Source: Paenibacillus senegalensis JC66
GTDB taxonomy: Bacteria; Bacillota; Bacilli; Paenibacillales; NBRC-103111
NCBI RefSeq assembly: GCF_000285515.1
Contig: NZ_HE610965.1
Coordinates: 1-32,539, forward strand
Length of the DNA: 32,539 nt
Direction of reading: 5' to 3'
This document shows positions 1-7,221 of the stretch, in pieces. A program made the translations under genes and the position numbers. The notes under the pieces were generated by a model, which was not told the DNA's origin, made no database searches, and saw only the letters and a program-made list of their open reading frames with translations. Position 1 is the stretch's first letter. Every line of letters starts with the position of its first letter.

Positions 1-1
1 G

Positions 2-376
2 CAGGTTATCCGAAGTCCTGAAGACGCCGCCAAATTGGTGATGCCGGAACTGCGATATCTGAAAAGAGAACACTTCATTTGCCTATTCTTAGATACAAAG
101 AATAAAGTCATCCGCAAGGAGACCATTTCAATCGGCAGTCTAAATGCGAGTATTGTGCACCCTAGAGAAGTCTATCGTGAAGCAATTCGGTATGCCTCTG
201 CGGCAATACTGGCATTCCATAACCACCCGAGTACAGATCCATCTCCTTCACCAGAGGATGTGCAAATCAGCAAACGATTGATGGAGGCGGGAGAAATATT
301 AGGAGTATCCTTCTTGGATCACATCATCATTGGCGGAAACAGTTATGTGTCCTTGAAGGAGCAAGGCTTGTTGTAA
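2..376 (+). CDS. RadC-family (JAB/MPN domain) protein, 5' end outside window
   Basis: The open frame enters from the left edge, so only the C-terminal part (about 124 residues) is visible and no start can be assigned. It carries the RadC/JAB metalloprotease-like signature: the segment [16 protein letters not shown] contains the HxHP zinc-binding pair followed by S and D, and the tail reads LDHIIIGG, as in the RadC C-terminal domain. The family was once called a DNA repair protein, but its biochemical role is unsettled. Stand-alone RadC-like genes are common on mobile elements, and the context here (serine recombinase, phage-type Rep) suggests element cargo rather than the housekeeping radC of the maf-mreB region. 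A hairpin terminator follows directly. Family assignment is confident; function is not. Confidence 0.85.
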   Translation, partial: QVIRSPEDAAKLVMPELRYLKREHFICLFLDTKNKVIRKETISIGSLNASIVHPREVYREAIRYASAAILAFHNHPSTDPSPSPEDVQISKRLMEAGEILGVSFLDHIIIGGNSYVSLKEQGLL

Positions 377-411
377 AATCTGAACTTCAATATTCATAAT
401 CATTCAGCTTC

Positions 412-449
412 AACAGCGGCTTACTGCAGTAGGTCGCTGTTTCTTTTTC
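412..449 (+). terminator. Intrinsic terminator after the radC-like gene
   Basis: Perfect 7-bp arms AACAGCG and CGCTGTT enclose an inner palindrome TACTGCAGTA, giving one long stem, followed by TTTCTTTTTC. It sits 36 bases after the RadC stop and before the next ribosome binding site. Confidence 0.75.
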
Positions 450-475
450 AAATCATAAAAGAGAGGGATCATTAC

Positions 476-739
476 ATGAAAAAGCAGTACATGGAGACGT
501 ATGAGCAGTTAGTGAATATCGCTGATCAAATGCATCACTACATCAGCGTATGCGAGAGGCTTATCGATCAAATGTTACAAGATGTTTATCTCGACGGCGG
601 AGAAGCAAACGCAGAGCTTCGTTCACTCATTCATGAAGCCGCCCAAATGCAGGCTTGCCTGTTAAAGAACTATCAGCATCTGCGGCTGATTAAAACTATA
701 CTTGCTCGTCATATAGACAACAACAAAATGGAGGATTGA
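476..739 (+). CDS. Hypothetical small helical protein (87 aa)
   Basis: Not recognised. The start ATG is preceded by AGAGGGATC, a reasonable ribosome binding site. The product is 87 residues, rich in Gln, Leu, His and Glu, with no membrane segment. It reads as continuous helix (for example the stretch around residues 5 to 45, then 50 to 80), so a small helical bundle or coiled coil is plausible. Its last codons contain the GGAGG that serves the next gene, so the two are translationally linked and probably work together. It lies on the accessory element between the radC-like gene and the convergent rep gene. Confidence 0.6.
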   Translation: MKKQYMETYEQLVNIADQMHHYISVCERLIDQMLQDVYLDGGEANAELRSLIHEAAQMQACLLKNYQHLRLIKTILARHIDNNKMED

Positions 740-744
740 TCAAT

Positions 745-1494
745 ATGAGTAGAAATAATCGCAGTGTAGAGATCATAAAGAAGGATTCGGAGACACAATT
801 GATCGTAAGGCCAGTTGAAGCAAACAACCAGAATAAGTCCGGAGAATTCATTGAGGTTGAGTCTACTACAACAATAACACAGGAATGCTTTACGATTGTG
901 CTTATTGAAGATACAGTTGAGTACGAACAATCCCGCTTCCAACGGTTCTTTCGACACATGGAAAGGCTGCTGGGCTTTCGTATACAATTATTCCGATTCT
1001 CTGATTCCGTTGTCCGTCCATTCAAACTCCTGATCAACAAAGGACAACGGATTCTCTACATTCACTCCGACTTTTTGAAGACGCCCTTCAAGAAATTTCA
1101 ATGTCTTATGAAGGAATTACTTCTCAGTCTCTTACAAGCCGATAATCGCCTTCTGCGGGCTTTTAGTAGCTTCAGCCGTCCATTTAGTCTATTTGGACAA
1201 AAGAACGCTACCATGAAGCTTCTCGTCGGCAATACCGGATTGCATTTACCGTCTAACATAACATTCACAGCAAGTGATCAAATGGTACGAGTATCGATTT
1301 CCGACATTGAGATTAGTGTTCGGTTTGCTAATATGCGGTTGGAGTATCGATCTACCGAACCGTTGCCCTTCTTTTCCTATGTCGTTGATCTCTATGTAGT
1401 TGACGGCGAATATGTCGTTGCAATACCGCCGCAAGTATTGCAAGCATTGTCTTCATCAGGGACAACAGTGCAGTTTCAAGTATACTACGATTGA
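745..1494 (+). CDS. Hypothetical protein (249 aa) of the accessory element
   Basis: Not recognised. An in-frame TTG at 736 is only one base from the GGAGG at 730-734, whereas ATG 745 is ten bases from it, so ATG 745 is the chosen start. No signal peptide or membrane helix is visible. Residues about 60-140 are basic and aromatic-rich (several Phe, Arg and Lys). The C-terminal third alternates hydrophobic and polar residues and looks beta-rich, ending in VQFQVYYD. The preceding 87-residue gene overlaps its translation signals. It converges on the rep-like gene across a large hairpin. It could be a structural or nucleic-acid binding protein of the element; nothing in the sequence decides this. 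Confidence 0.6.
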   Translation: MSRNNRSVEIIKKDSETQLIVRPVEANNQNKSGEFIEVESTTTITQECFTIVLIEDTVEYEQSRFQRFFRHMERLLGFRIQLFRFSDSVVRPFKLLINKGQRILYIHSDFLKTPFKKFQCLMKELLLSLLQADNRLLRAFSSFSRPFSLFGQKNATMKLLVGNTGLHLPSNITFTASDQMVRVSISDIEISVRFANMRLEYRSTEPLPFFSYVVDLYVVDGEYVVAIPPQVLQALSSSGTTVQFQVYYD

Positions 1495-1530
1495 ATCAAA
1501 GCTGGATAACAGAAGCAATGTACAAATAAC

Positions 1531-1585
1531 GAGAAGAATGATAGTGGCCCGCTCGCTTTCGCTCGCGGGCCAAGTCATTCTTCTC
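1531..1585. terminator. Large two-part stem-loop between convergent genes
   Basis: An outer perfect 11-bp inverted repeat (GAGAAGAATGA at 1531-1541 and TCATTCTTCTC at 1575-1585) encloses an inner perfect 7-bp GC stem (GGCCCGC at 1546-1552 and GCGGGCC at 1565-1571). The position between convergent genes suits a bidirectional terminator, but neither side has a strong T-run. Because a rolling-circle-type initiator gene lies next to it, an origin or packaging hairpin is the alternative. Confidence 0.5.
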
Positions 1586-1612
1586 CATGTTGCTAAAAGA
1601 ATGCAATCAAAT

Positions 1613-2818
1613 CTAACAAATGATGTGCTTATATTTTCTAAACATAATTCTTGTCAACGAATCATTTTGCATTGTTCGAACTGTATCTGTCGATGAGAGT
1701 CTTAACTCACCATCATTATGTATCATCAAATTCATATTGCTCGAATTTGATGCTGTAACGGGCAATAAAGCAATAAATTCACAAGCATTTATTCTATATT
1801 TATTTATCTCAGAGATTAGCAAGTCACTAACAGCCCTATCCTTCCTAATTAATGTTGGCTGTAATTGTGGTAGATCAGTTGTCGAATATGCAAATTGATT
1901 TAGACCAATAGCCCTTAACTTCTGCTTTAGTTTTACGAGTACAGAAGATGAATAATGTTCATTGACTTCGTCTAATCCATATGTGTTATAAATCTCTAAC
2001 ATGTGGATAGCCTTTTGTTTGTCTGACTTTGTAAGAACGCCGTCGTCCTGACGATGAATCTGATCAATAAGTTTTGTTTTTGAATAGACATTGATGTTAT
2101 CGAACAATCCAATACGATGTGCATCCCTTGAAATAAAATGATCAATCTTTGGGGAGGTTAGTATTTCAAACAGGTTTCGATTTGGATGAAGTTTATCTAA
2201 ATCGTCAGAAGACAACGTTACTTCTAACTTTAGTATGTCCTTCATTAATCTAAACTCTTGTTCAGTAAAGAACATTTTACCTTTTGCCATCAGATACTTC
2301 ATGTGAGCAATTTTGATGTATATTTTTATTTTCCTTGTTTGAGCAATCCAATACACTGCATTCCCGTCGTATTTCTCATCACAAGTGTATTGTGGGATTC
2401 GCTGTTTCTTAAAATAGTCAATATAGCACATCAGACTATTGGCGGCTCTGAAGTGTCTGTAAACATCCAACCGTTTTACCTTACCTTGCCCAATGAGATC
2501 CAATCTCGTTCTGTCAATCTTTAATGCATCTGAAAGGTAGTCGGTCAGCGAGGTAATAAACCATTTTGCATCACTGGGTTGATAATCATAGATATTTGAA
2601 CCGTATAGGAATGTCGGAATTGAGACCTCTACCGTTACCTCTTGGCGTTCAGGGTAATACCTTATTCGCGGTGCTGAATTGCCTTTATAGTATCCATACG
2701 AGATATATTTTGTGCCTTTTTCGAAGTACACCTTTGTCAAGTTATCGTTCCAATCAACTCTTCCAATTTCGGAATCTGTTAGTTGCAAACCGACACTGAA
2801 TAGAATTGAATCGTTCAT
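1613..2818 (-). CDS. Putative phage/plasmid replication initiator, gene II/X-like
   Basis: Protein of 401 residues. The start is the ATG at 2818, eight bases after GGGAGG; a longer in-frame start at 2842 has no such signal. The layout resembles the filamentous-phage gene II/X replication protein family. An RLD motif (KRLDVYRHFRA) is followed by a region where AVYWIAQ and KIKIYIKIAHMKY match the family's 'tvY.g....lkiY.K..e' pattern, then LKLEVTLSSDDL corresponding to its 'l.lEv.L...L' motif. Such proteins nick one strand at a hairpin origin to start rolling-circle replication. I assign the family from pattern memory only; the catalytic Tyr cannot be fixed. An upstream 53-residue gene on the same strand and a divergent XRE regulator form a replication-control layout typical of phage-like or plasmid-like elements. 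Confidence 0.55.
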   Translation of the reverse strand: MNDSILFSVGLQLTDSEIGRVDWNDNLTKVYFEKGTKYISYGYYKGNSAPRIRYYPERQEVTVEVSIPTFLYGSNIYDYQPSDAKWFITSLTDYLSDALKIDRTRLDLIGQGKVKRLDVYRHFRAANSLMCYIDYFKKQRIPQYTCDEKYDGNAVYWIAQTRKIKIYIKIAHMKYLMAKGKMFFTEQEFRLMKDILKLEVTLSSDDLDKLHPNRNLFEILTSPKIDHFISRDAHRIGLFDNINVYSKTKLIDQIHRQDDGVLTKSDKQKAIHMLEIYNTYGLDEVNEHYSSSVLVKLKQKLRAIGLNQFAYSTTDLPQLQPTLIRKDRAVSDLLISEINKYRINACEFIALLPVTASNSSNMNLMIHNDGELRLSSTDTVRTMQNDSLTRIMFRKYKHIIC

Positions 2819-2889
2819 GTCCTTTTCCTCCCAGATGTTCAAAAATGAATATGATTCTAGGGACTTTCATTAGAGAATGGCATACATCA

Positions 2890-3051
2890 CTAATTTTCAT
2901 CTTGATTATTGTTCTTAGATTTATTTAGCAGCATTGCGAGTTGTTCAACAAAGTCATCACAAGCTATCTGTTTCTCTTGATACTGGTCCATAATGCTGTA
3001 GTTGTCTGTATCTATCCATTCTGCACCGGTTATTAGTTTTTTAAATTCCAT
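2890..3051 (-). CDS. Small hypothetical protein upstream of rep (53 aa)
   Basis: Not recognised. The chosen ATG at 3051 follows a strong GGAGGTCG site; an upstream in-frame start would lie before that site. The product begins MEFKKLITGAEW, is acidic and hydrophilic, and ends in an Asn/Lys/Asp-rich tail. It has no membrane segment. It is the first gene of the minus-strand pair with rep, about 70 bases upstream of it, and a TATAAT at 3068-3073 lies immediately before its ribosome binding site. The place suggests a role in copy control or in assisting Rep, but this is inference from position only. Confidence 0.6.
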   Translation of the reverse strand: MEFKKLITGAEWIDTDNYSIMDQYQEKQIACDDFVEQLAMLLNKSKNNNQDEN

Positions 3052-3067
3052 AAAACGACCTCCATAT

Positions 3068-3121
3068 ATTATATTTGTTTTTACAATTTTGTTTGTTTTT
3101 AATGATAGCATGATTTATAAT
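3068..3121. promoter_or_regulatory. Divergent promoter region between small gene/rep and XRE gene
   Basis: Plus strand: -35 TTGTTT (3093-3098), a 17-base spacer, and -10 TATAAT (3116-3121) drive the XRE gene. Minus strand: a perfect TATAAT at 3068-3073 precedes the 53-residue gene, with a poor -35. TTTGTTTTTA occurs twice between them (at 3074 and 3092), which suits a repeated operator for the XRE protein. Confidence 0.55.
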
Positions 3122-3158
3122 TAAAGTAAAACCATTATTCAATGAAAGGGTGAAGGAT

Positions 3159-3818
3159 GTGCAATCCAGAATCTTAACCGAGTACGAATTCTACAAATTA
3201 AAGAAAAGTACCCTTGGGGAACGCCTAAGATTCTTTCGAGAAGAAGTCAGGAAACTCTCTCCAAATAGAGAGTTCACCACCAAAGCGATGGGCGAACGAT
3301 TAGGGATCACTCCGCAGACTATTACTGCTATTGAAAGGGGTAATTCTAAGAATCCATCATATTATGTCATTCATAAACTCACACATGATTTACAAATACC
3401 TATTGATGCATTAACAGATGAGTTCTACCAAAGTAATTTCAAGTCTATTCCGATTGGTAATTCCGAAAAGAAAACGTTCGGCACTCATCCAAATGCTCAA
3501 AAATCCAAGGCGTCACGATTAGGAACGATGATTTATCAACTTTTTGATGATGGACAAATGCGTATACTGCACGATATTCACACAGATCATGCATTAGAAA
3601 AAAATGAATTCACTTCTAGCCTCGGGAGGATCATTAGCGAAATAGACACATATAAAGATGAAATATCTCGTCTTTCACATCCGTTAGTTCGAGCTATAAG
3701 TCTATATCTTGCTCCTGAACAACATCCTGATCAATTCCCGCTCGTTTCTCGCACTTCATTTGTTAAAGAAATTAATGCCCTTTACGACAATCCACACTCT
3801 ATGGAGGATGAACAATGA
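3159..3818 (+). CDS. XRE-family helix-turn-helix regulator
   Basis: DNA-binding regulator of about 219 residues. Near residues 30-75, the segment TKAMGERLGITPQTITAIERG is a classic Cro/C1 helix-turn-helix. The C-terminal 120 residues are unassigned and may bind a ligand or dimerise. The start is uncertain: GTG at 3159 is seven bases from AAAGGGTG, while an in-frame GTG at 3150 overlaps that signal and would lack a binding site; I chose 3159. The gene is divergent from the rep pair and overlaps the recombinase start by four bases (ATGA). It therefore probably controls both replication and recombination, as lysogeny-type switches do. Confidence 0.8.
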   Translation: MQSRILTEYEFYKLKKSTLGERLRFFREEVRKLSPNREFTTKAMGERLGITPQTITAIERGNSKNPSYYVIHKLTHDLQIPIDALTDEFYQSNFKSIPIGNSEKKTFGTHPNAQKSKASRLGTMIYQLFDDGQMRILHDIHTDHALEKNEFTSSLGRIISEIDTYKDEISRLSHPLVRAISLYLAPEQHPDQFPLVSRTSFVKEINALYDNPHSMEDEQ

Positions 3819-5599
3819 TGACCAAACTTAAAGCTGTCATGTATGTCCGTGTAAGCACGGAGGAACAAGCCAAAGAAGGATACAGTGTTTCTGCCCAGAT
3901 TGCGGAGATCAAAAGATATGCAGAATTAAATGGTTACGAAATCATCGATGAGTATATCGATGAAGGTGCAAGCGGTAAGAACATTTCAGGTCGCCCACAA
4001 ATGAATCGTCTCTTGAAAGATTCGAATCAACAAAAATTTGGTGTAGTCATCATTTATAAAATCGACAGATTAGCCCGTAAATTGATGGACTCCCTGAAAA
4101 TATATGAAACTCTTGAAAGAAATAAAGTTAGTCTCATTAGTCTAAATGAAAAATTCGATACAACCACAGCTTTTGGTAGGACTATATTCCAAATGTCCTG
4201 TTCTTTTGCGGAACTCGAACGTAATAGTATTGTTGAACGAGTGAAACTAGGCATGGATCAAAGAGCAACAGAAGGGAAGTTTAATGGAGGCAGGGTTCTG
4301 GGATATAACAATATTGAAAAAAAGCTCGTAATAAATGATAGCGAGGCGGTCATTGTCCGAAAAATCTTTGATTATGCAAATCAAGGACTCGGCTTCAAAG
4401 CAATAACTCGGCGTCTTAACGAGACAGGATATCGAACTAAGAATGATAAGGCTTTTAGTGTGTTCTCAATTAAAACAATACTGAATAATCCTCTTTACAT
4501 TGGAAAAATACGCTATAACCAGGTTAAAGACTGGGCTGAGAAAAGACGAAAAGGAAAGAATGAAGCTTTCATCCTAGTAGAAGGTGTTCATGAACCCATC
4601 ATTTCAACTGAACTCTGGGAAAGCGTCCACAAGAAACTAAAACAACGGTCTTACAAACCTTCCCGTTCCCATCAACCTTATATCTTAAGCGGCTTAATCA
4701 AGTGCCCTCAATGTGGACATGGCATGGTTCCTGCACGTTCCAAAGGAGCAGGGGGCAAGTCTTACCGTTATTATGTATGTGGACAGTTCCATAACAAAGG
4801 TAAAGCTGTTTGTAGTTCCAATATGATTCGGGCGGACATAGCCGAAGAACAGGTGCTCCAAGAATTTCAGAAAGTATCTTCGCGACCGGATATCCTTCAT
4901 AAACTGGTTGAGAAGATCAATTCTATACGGTCGAATGCGGATGTACCTCTGAAGGAAGAGAAACAGGCACTCATTAAAGAAATCAACAAAAACAATAAGC
5001 ATCTGCAAAAAATCAAAGAGAATATCTTGAATGATCCTGAACTTACTGCCATATTCAAGGATGATCTCAAACAATCTCATGCGAGACAAGAGCAACTACG
5101 GAACCGCTTGGAAGAGTTGGATGCAGAAATTACTCAGACGAACAGTAAGACCGTCGATTATGATGCATTCCACAATCTGCTATCACAAATTCAGGGTGCA
5201 ATATCTAGGCTGGACGCAGATGACCAAAAAGCTTTGTTACGATCAATGGTTCAAAGTATACACATCACCAAAGAGGCTCCAAGAGGAGTTGGGCGGCAAA
5301 TTACCAAAATCAATCTTCTCTTCGATTTTACTATCGATGCATTGCAGAAAGATTCAGCCACCTTGCTTGCCCGCCTGTCGGCGACACAACAATTGGATTG
5401 CATCGCTCCTCTGGAGCCTTCCGTATTGGACAGCCTAAATGTAACACATACAGACAGCCTAAGGGACTTAATGAAGTCCCTTAATATTTTACCTTTAGCG
5501 ATGATACGGTTCTCCGCGCATAATCTTAAACGCCCGATATATCTGCTCAACCAAAATAAGCCGCATAAGAGGATGTGGGAAGGTAAAGCGGCTGAATGA
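3815..5599 (+). CDS. Large serine recombinase (integrase) reading into rlmH
   Basis: Site-specific recombinase that integrates and excises the element. The N-terminal resolvase domain has the catalytic Ser at residue 14 in YVRVSTEEQ and the KIDRLAR motif at 82-88. A Recombinase domain follows (about 165-275). A zinc ribbon has Cys297 and Cys300 (CPQCG) and Cys322 and Cys333. A Lys/Glu-rich coiled coil (about 375-440), typical of large serine integrases, comes next. ATG 3815 is seven bases from GGAGG and overlaps the XRE stop; ATG 3818 is an alternative. At 594 residues it is within the family range. Oddly, codons 561 to 594 lie on the strand opposite the last 105 bases of rlmH, in codon-to-codon register, so the C-terminus and stop are supplied by the flanking chromosome. 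It resembles Ccr recombinases in size and target, but I cannot place it in that clade. Confidence 0.93.
   Translation: MMTKLKAVMYVRVSTEEQAKEGYSVSAQIAEIKRYAELNGYEIIDEYIDEGASGKNISGRPQMNRLLKDSNQQKFGVVIIYKIDRLARKLMDSLKIYETLERNKVSLISLNEKFDTTTAFGRTIFQMSCSFAELERNSIVERVKLGMDQRATEGKFNGGRVLGYNNIEKKLVINDSEAVIVRKIFDYANQGLGFKAITRRLNETGYRTKNDKAFSVFSIKTILNNPLYIGKIRYNQVKDWAEKRRKGKNEAFILVEGVHEPIISTELWESVHKKLKQRSYKPSRSHQPYILSGLIKCPQCGHGMVPARSKGAGGKSYRYYVCGQFHNKGKAVCSSNMIRADIAEEQVLQEFQKVSSRPDILHKLVEKINSIRSNADVPLKEEKQALIKEINKNNKHLQKIKENILNDPELTAIFKDDLKQSHARQEQLRNRLEELDAEITQTNSKTVDYDAFHNLLSQIQGAISRLDADDQKALLRSMVQSIHITKEAPRGVGRQITKINLLFDFTIDALQKDSATLLARLSATQQLDCIAPLEPSVLDSLNVTHTDSLRDLMKSLNILPLAMIRFSAHNLKRPIYLLNQNKPHKRMWEGKAAE
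5460..5483. repeat. Perfect 10-bp inverted repeat inside the recombinase 3' end
   Basis: Arms TAAGGGACTT (5460-5469) and AAGTCCCTTA (5474-5483) with loop AATG, eleven bases downstream of the rlmH stop. On the plus strand it is followed by ATATTTTA, so it could terminate plus-strand transcripts. A 10-bp direct repeat GACAGCCTAA also occurs at 5429 and 5453. The repeats may belong to the recombinase attachment site, or the hairpin may be a terminator. Confidence 0.5.
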
Positions 5600-5974
5600 C
5601 AAAAGCTGATCGGAGCGCTGTAATACAGCCGGTGATAGTCCGAGGGATCCGCCAATTACGAAAACAACATGGCTGCGTCCATAGGTGCTGAGCGAATCCA
5701 GTTGTCCAGCCAGCTCCTCTGACGACCACATCTTGCCTTCCAGCGCGAGAGCAATGACATAAGCATCTGCCTTAATCTGAGCGAGGATGCGCTCCCCTTC
5801 TTTGGCTTTGACCTGCTCTTCTTCTGCAGGACTCATGGAGTCCGGGGCTTTCTCGTCTGCTAATTCCGTAATTTGAACTTTGGCATAAGGTCCGAGTCTC
5901 TTCATATATTCAGTAATTCCTTGAGCCAAATATTTTTCTTTTAATTTACCTACGGCGACGATTTGAATGTTCAT
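5495..5974 (-). CDS. rlmH: 23S rRNA pseudouridine1915 N3-methyltransferase RlmH
   Basis: SPOUT-class methyltransferase that uses S-adenosylmethionine to methylate pseudouridine 1915 in helix 69 of 23S rRNA on assembled ribosomes. At 159 residues it has the family's usual length and is intact. The N-terminus [16 protein letters not shown], the trefoil-knot SAM site [11 protein letters not shown] (about 103-113) and the C-terminus [16 protein letters not shown] are typical. ATG 5974 follows AAAGGAG by six bases. Its last codons are the counterpart of the SCC attachment site in staphylococcal orfX, and here the recombinase gene of an element overlaps them on the other strand. The gene survives insertion because its final codons are complete. 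Confidence 0.97.
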   Translation of the reverse strand: MNIQIVAVGKLKEKYLAQGITEYMKRLGPYAKVQITELADEKAPDSMSPAEEEQVKAKEGERILAQIKADAYVIALALEGKMWSSEELAGQLDSLSTYGRSHVVFVIGGSLGLSPAVLQRSDQLLSFSRFTFPHPLMRLILVEQIYRAFKIMRGEPYHR

Positions 5975-6119
5975 TCCGAACTCCTTTTAAAAAGTTTCTA
6001 TTCGTGGATGATGCTACAAAAAAACAGACAAGCAACCGGGCCAGGCAAAAAGTTACCGTTCCTACAACCTCAGACAATTTCCAGAAGCATGGCGGTCTTA
6101 CTATTCGCAGCTCCTAGCA

Positions 6120-6348
6120 TCTAATCTCTAATCTCTAATCAGTGCTCAGTGACTAGTGCCCGGTCCCCAGTGTCCAGGTGCCAGCGCTTAGCGCCTATGT
6201 TCTGCCGAGCGTCCGGTACCGGCACCTAGCTCCAGTGCCTTACCAAGCATCCAGTACCAGCGCCCAGGCCAGTGCCCTACCCAGCGTCCAGTGCCTGCAC
6301 CAGCGTACAATGTCAAATGTTTTGTAGTTAGTACTTTGTAGTTAGTGT
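6120..6348. repeat. Degenerate heptanucleotide repeat tract
   Basis: Three perfect copies of TCTAATC (6120-6140) run in register into 7-mers of the form AGYGYCC (AGTGCTC, AGTGACT, AGTGCCC, GGTCCCC, AGTGTCC, AGGTGCC, AGCGCTT, AGCGCCT; 6141-6196). Broken, out-of-phase copies containing AGTGCC or AGCGTCC continue to about 6310. A 14-bp unit, TTTGTAGTTAGTAC, then repeats at 6321 and 6335. No convincing gene overlaps it. It resembles the short tandem heptamer repeats known from filamentous cyanobacteria; the resemblance is in form only. Confidence 0.7.
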
Positions 6349-6384
6349 GTTTGTTCTTCGCTGTAAAACGGCGGTTGGCAGAGC

Positions 6385-6421
6385 CGCATTGTACAATGCG
6401 CCGAGTATTACATAGTAATAC
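6385..6421. repeat. Two adjacent palindromes
   Basis: A perfect 16-bp palindrome CGCATTGTACAATGCG (6385-6400) is followed by GTATTAC, three bases and GTAATAC (6405-6421). Function unknown; the TTGTAC core also appears in the repeats at 6604-6784. Between 6422 and 6603 nothing else is recognised. Confidence 0.5.
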
Positions 6422-6603
6422 CAAGCACTACTTTGAACTGCTTACTTCAATTTCGGAAGTAACAACTCCGCAACTAAGCATGTCTACTACCTGCAGAAAA
6501 TGCTGTGAAAACAGTCACGCCATAGAATTCTCAGACACAACTCCAGCATGAAAATAGCCAAAGTTGGCGGGGTTCGAGGGCTGCGCGGGCTTGTTGCCTG
6601 CGT

Positions 6604-6784
6604 TTTGTACGAAATGTCGTACAAATTCATGCGGTTAAAGTGCGATTACCCGAGATTTGTATGACAAATCGTACAAATGCACCAAATGCAGGGCTTTAAA
6701 CTATTAAGGGCCTGCAGACTGCAGCCAGTGTTTCAGACGAAATTCCGTACAAATCATGTGATTGAGATGCGATTACCCCAGATT
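6604..6784. repeat. TTTGTACGA palindromic repeats with 50-bp direct duplication
   Basis: TTTGTACGA (6604-6612) and TCGTACAAA (6617-6625) form a perfect 9-bp inverted repeat. ATTTGTATGA (6655) and TCGTACAAAT (6669) form a second with one mismatch. A unit of about 50 bp from 6608 to 6657 recurs at 6736-6784 with roughly 80 per cent identity, ending in both copies with GCGATTACCC and AGATT. No gene is convincing here. Candidates are intergenic repeat family members or protein binding sites. Confidence 0.65.
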
Positions 6785-6933
6785 GCTCATCATGCGGGGC
6801 TTTTTATTTTCACAGAAACCATCGCATATTCGAAGAATACGAAAGGGCAAACAGTTCTTCCTTATACTACGGCAGCAGCCCCAAAGTTCGACAAAGCATC
6901 GTCTTGCCTGCCGGGCTCATTCATCCAAAAACG

Positions 6934-6954
6934 AAAAAGAGCAGCTATCGCCGC
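6934..6954 (-). terminator. Probable terminator after the CxxH/CxxC gene
   Basis: On the minus strand GCGGC, loop GATA, GCTGC (one G-T pair) is followed by TCTTTTTCG, about 17 bases beyond the stop at 6971. The stem is short but the T-run is good. Confidence 0.55.
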
Positions 6955-6970
6955 CCTGTTGCCGTTCCCG

Positions 6971-7171
6971 TTAAGCTGTACTGCCCACTGGATGGAGGAC
7001 AAATTCTGCGCTTTTTTGACATCCTTTTTCGTCACAGATTTTGTCGGAAGAGCCCGCTTCCAACCAATGCCCCGCTTCCTTAAGGAGAGAAAGCTCCGGG
7101 GCTTCTTCTTGCTCGTCTACATAGCGGTCCAATGCTATCTCTACATGCTCTCGGCAAACTGCAATGACCAT
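6971..7171 (-). CDS. CxxH/CxxC small protein (BA_5709-like)
   Basis: Small probable metal-binding protein of 66 residues. It shows CREHVEIALDRYVDEQEEAP, matching the CxxH plus 'EHVE.AlD..VDE.E.AP' pattern of the BA_5709 family, which sits beside htrA and rlmH in Bacillus. The second pair here is CDEKGC rather than CxxC, one of the things that could differ in metal binding. The start is uncertain: ATG 7171 gives the family-like N-terminus MVIAVCREH, but AAAGAGG abuts it with no spacing; GTG 7186 or TTG 7207 would add residues. It lies 50 bases after htrA and is probably co-transcribed with it. Function unknown. Confidence 0.75.
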   Translation of the reverse strand: MVIAVCREHVEIALDRYVDEQEEAPELSLLKEAGHWLEAGSSDKICDEKGCQKSAEFVLHPVGSTA

Positions 7172-7221
7172 CCTCTTTATGCCCACCCCTGCTTTCCATT
7201 CTGCCAAAGCTGCATGTGCCG

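Larger units (their letters stand above)
1..5494. mobile_element. SCC-like integrative element at the 3' end of rlmH (right part)
   Basis: Accessory AT-rich block with serine recombinase, XRE switch, gene II/X-like rep and radC-like gene, abutting the 3' end of rlmH. The right boundary is drawn at the rlmH stop for convenience; the true crossover point lies somewhere near 5400-5620 and cannot be fixed without the partner junction. The left boundary is beyond base 1. Staphylococcal SCC elements integrate at the same gene end using serine recombinases; the parallel is inferred from site and enzyme class. Confidence 0.65.

Noticed and set aside
6188-6424. Gly/Trp-rich minus-strand frame over the heptamer tract
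   Set aside because: Its periodic composition is produced by the repeat; there is no binding site.
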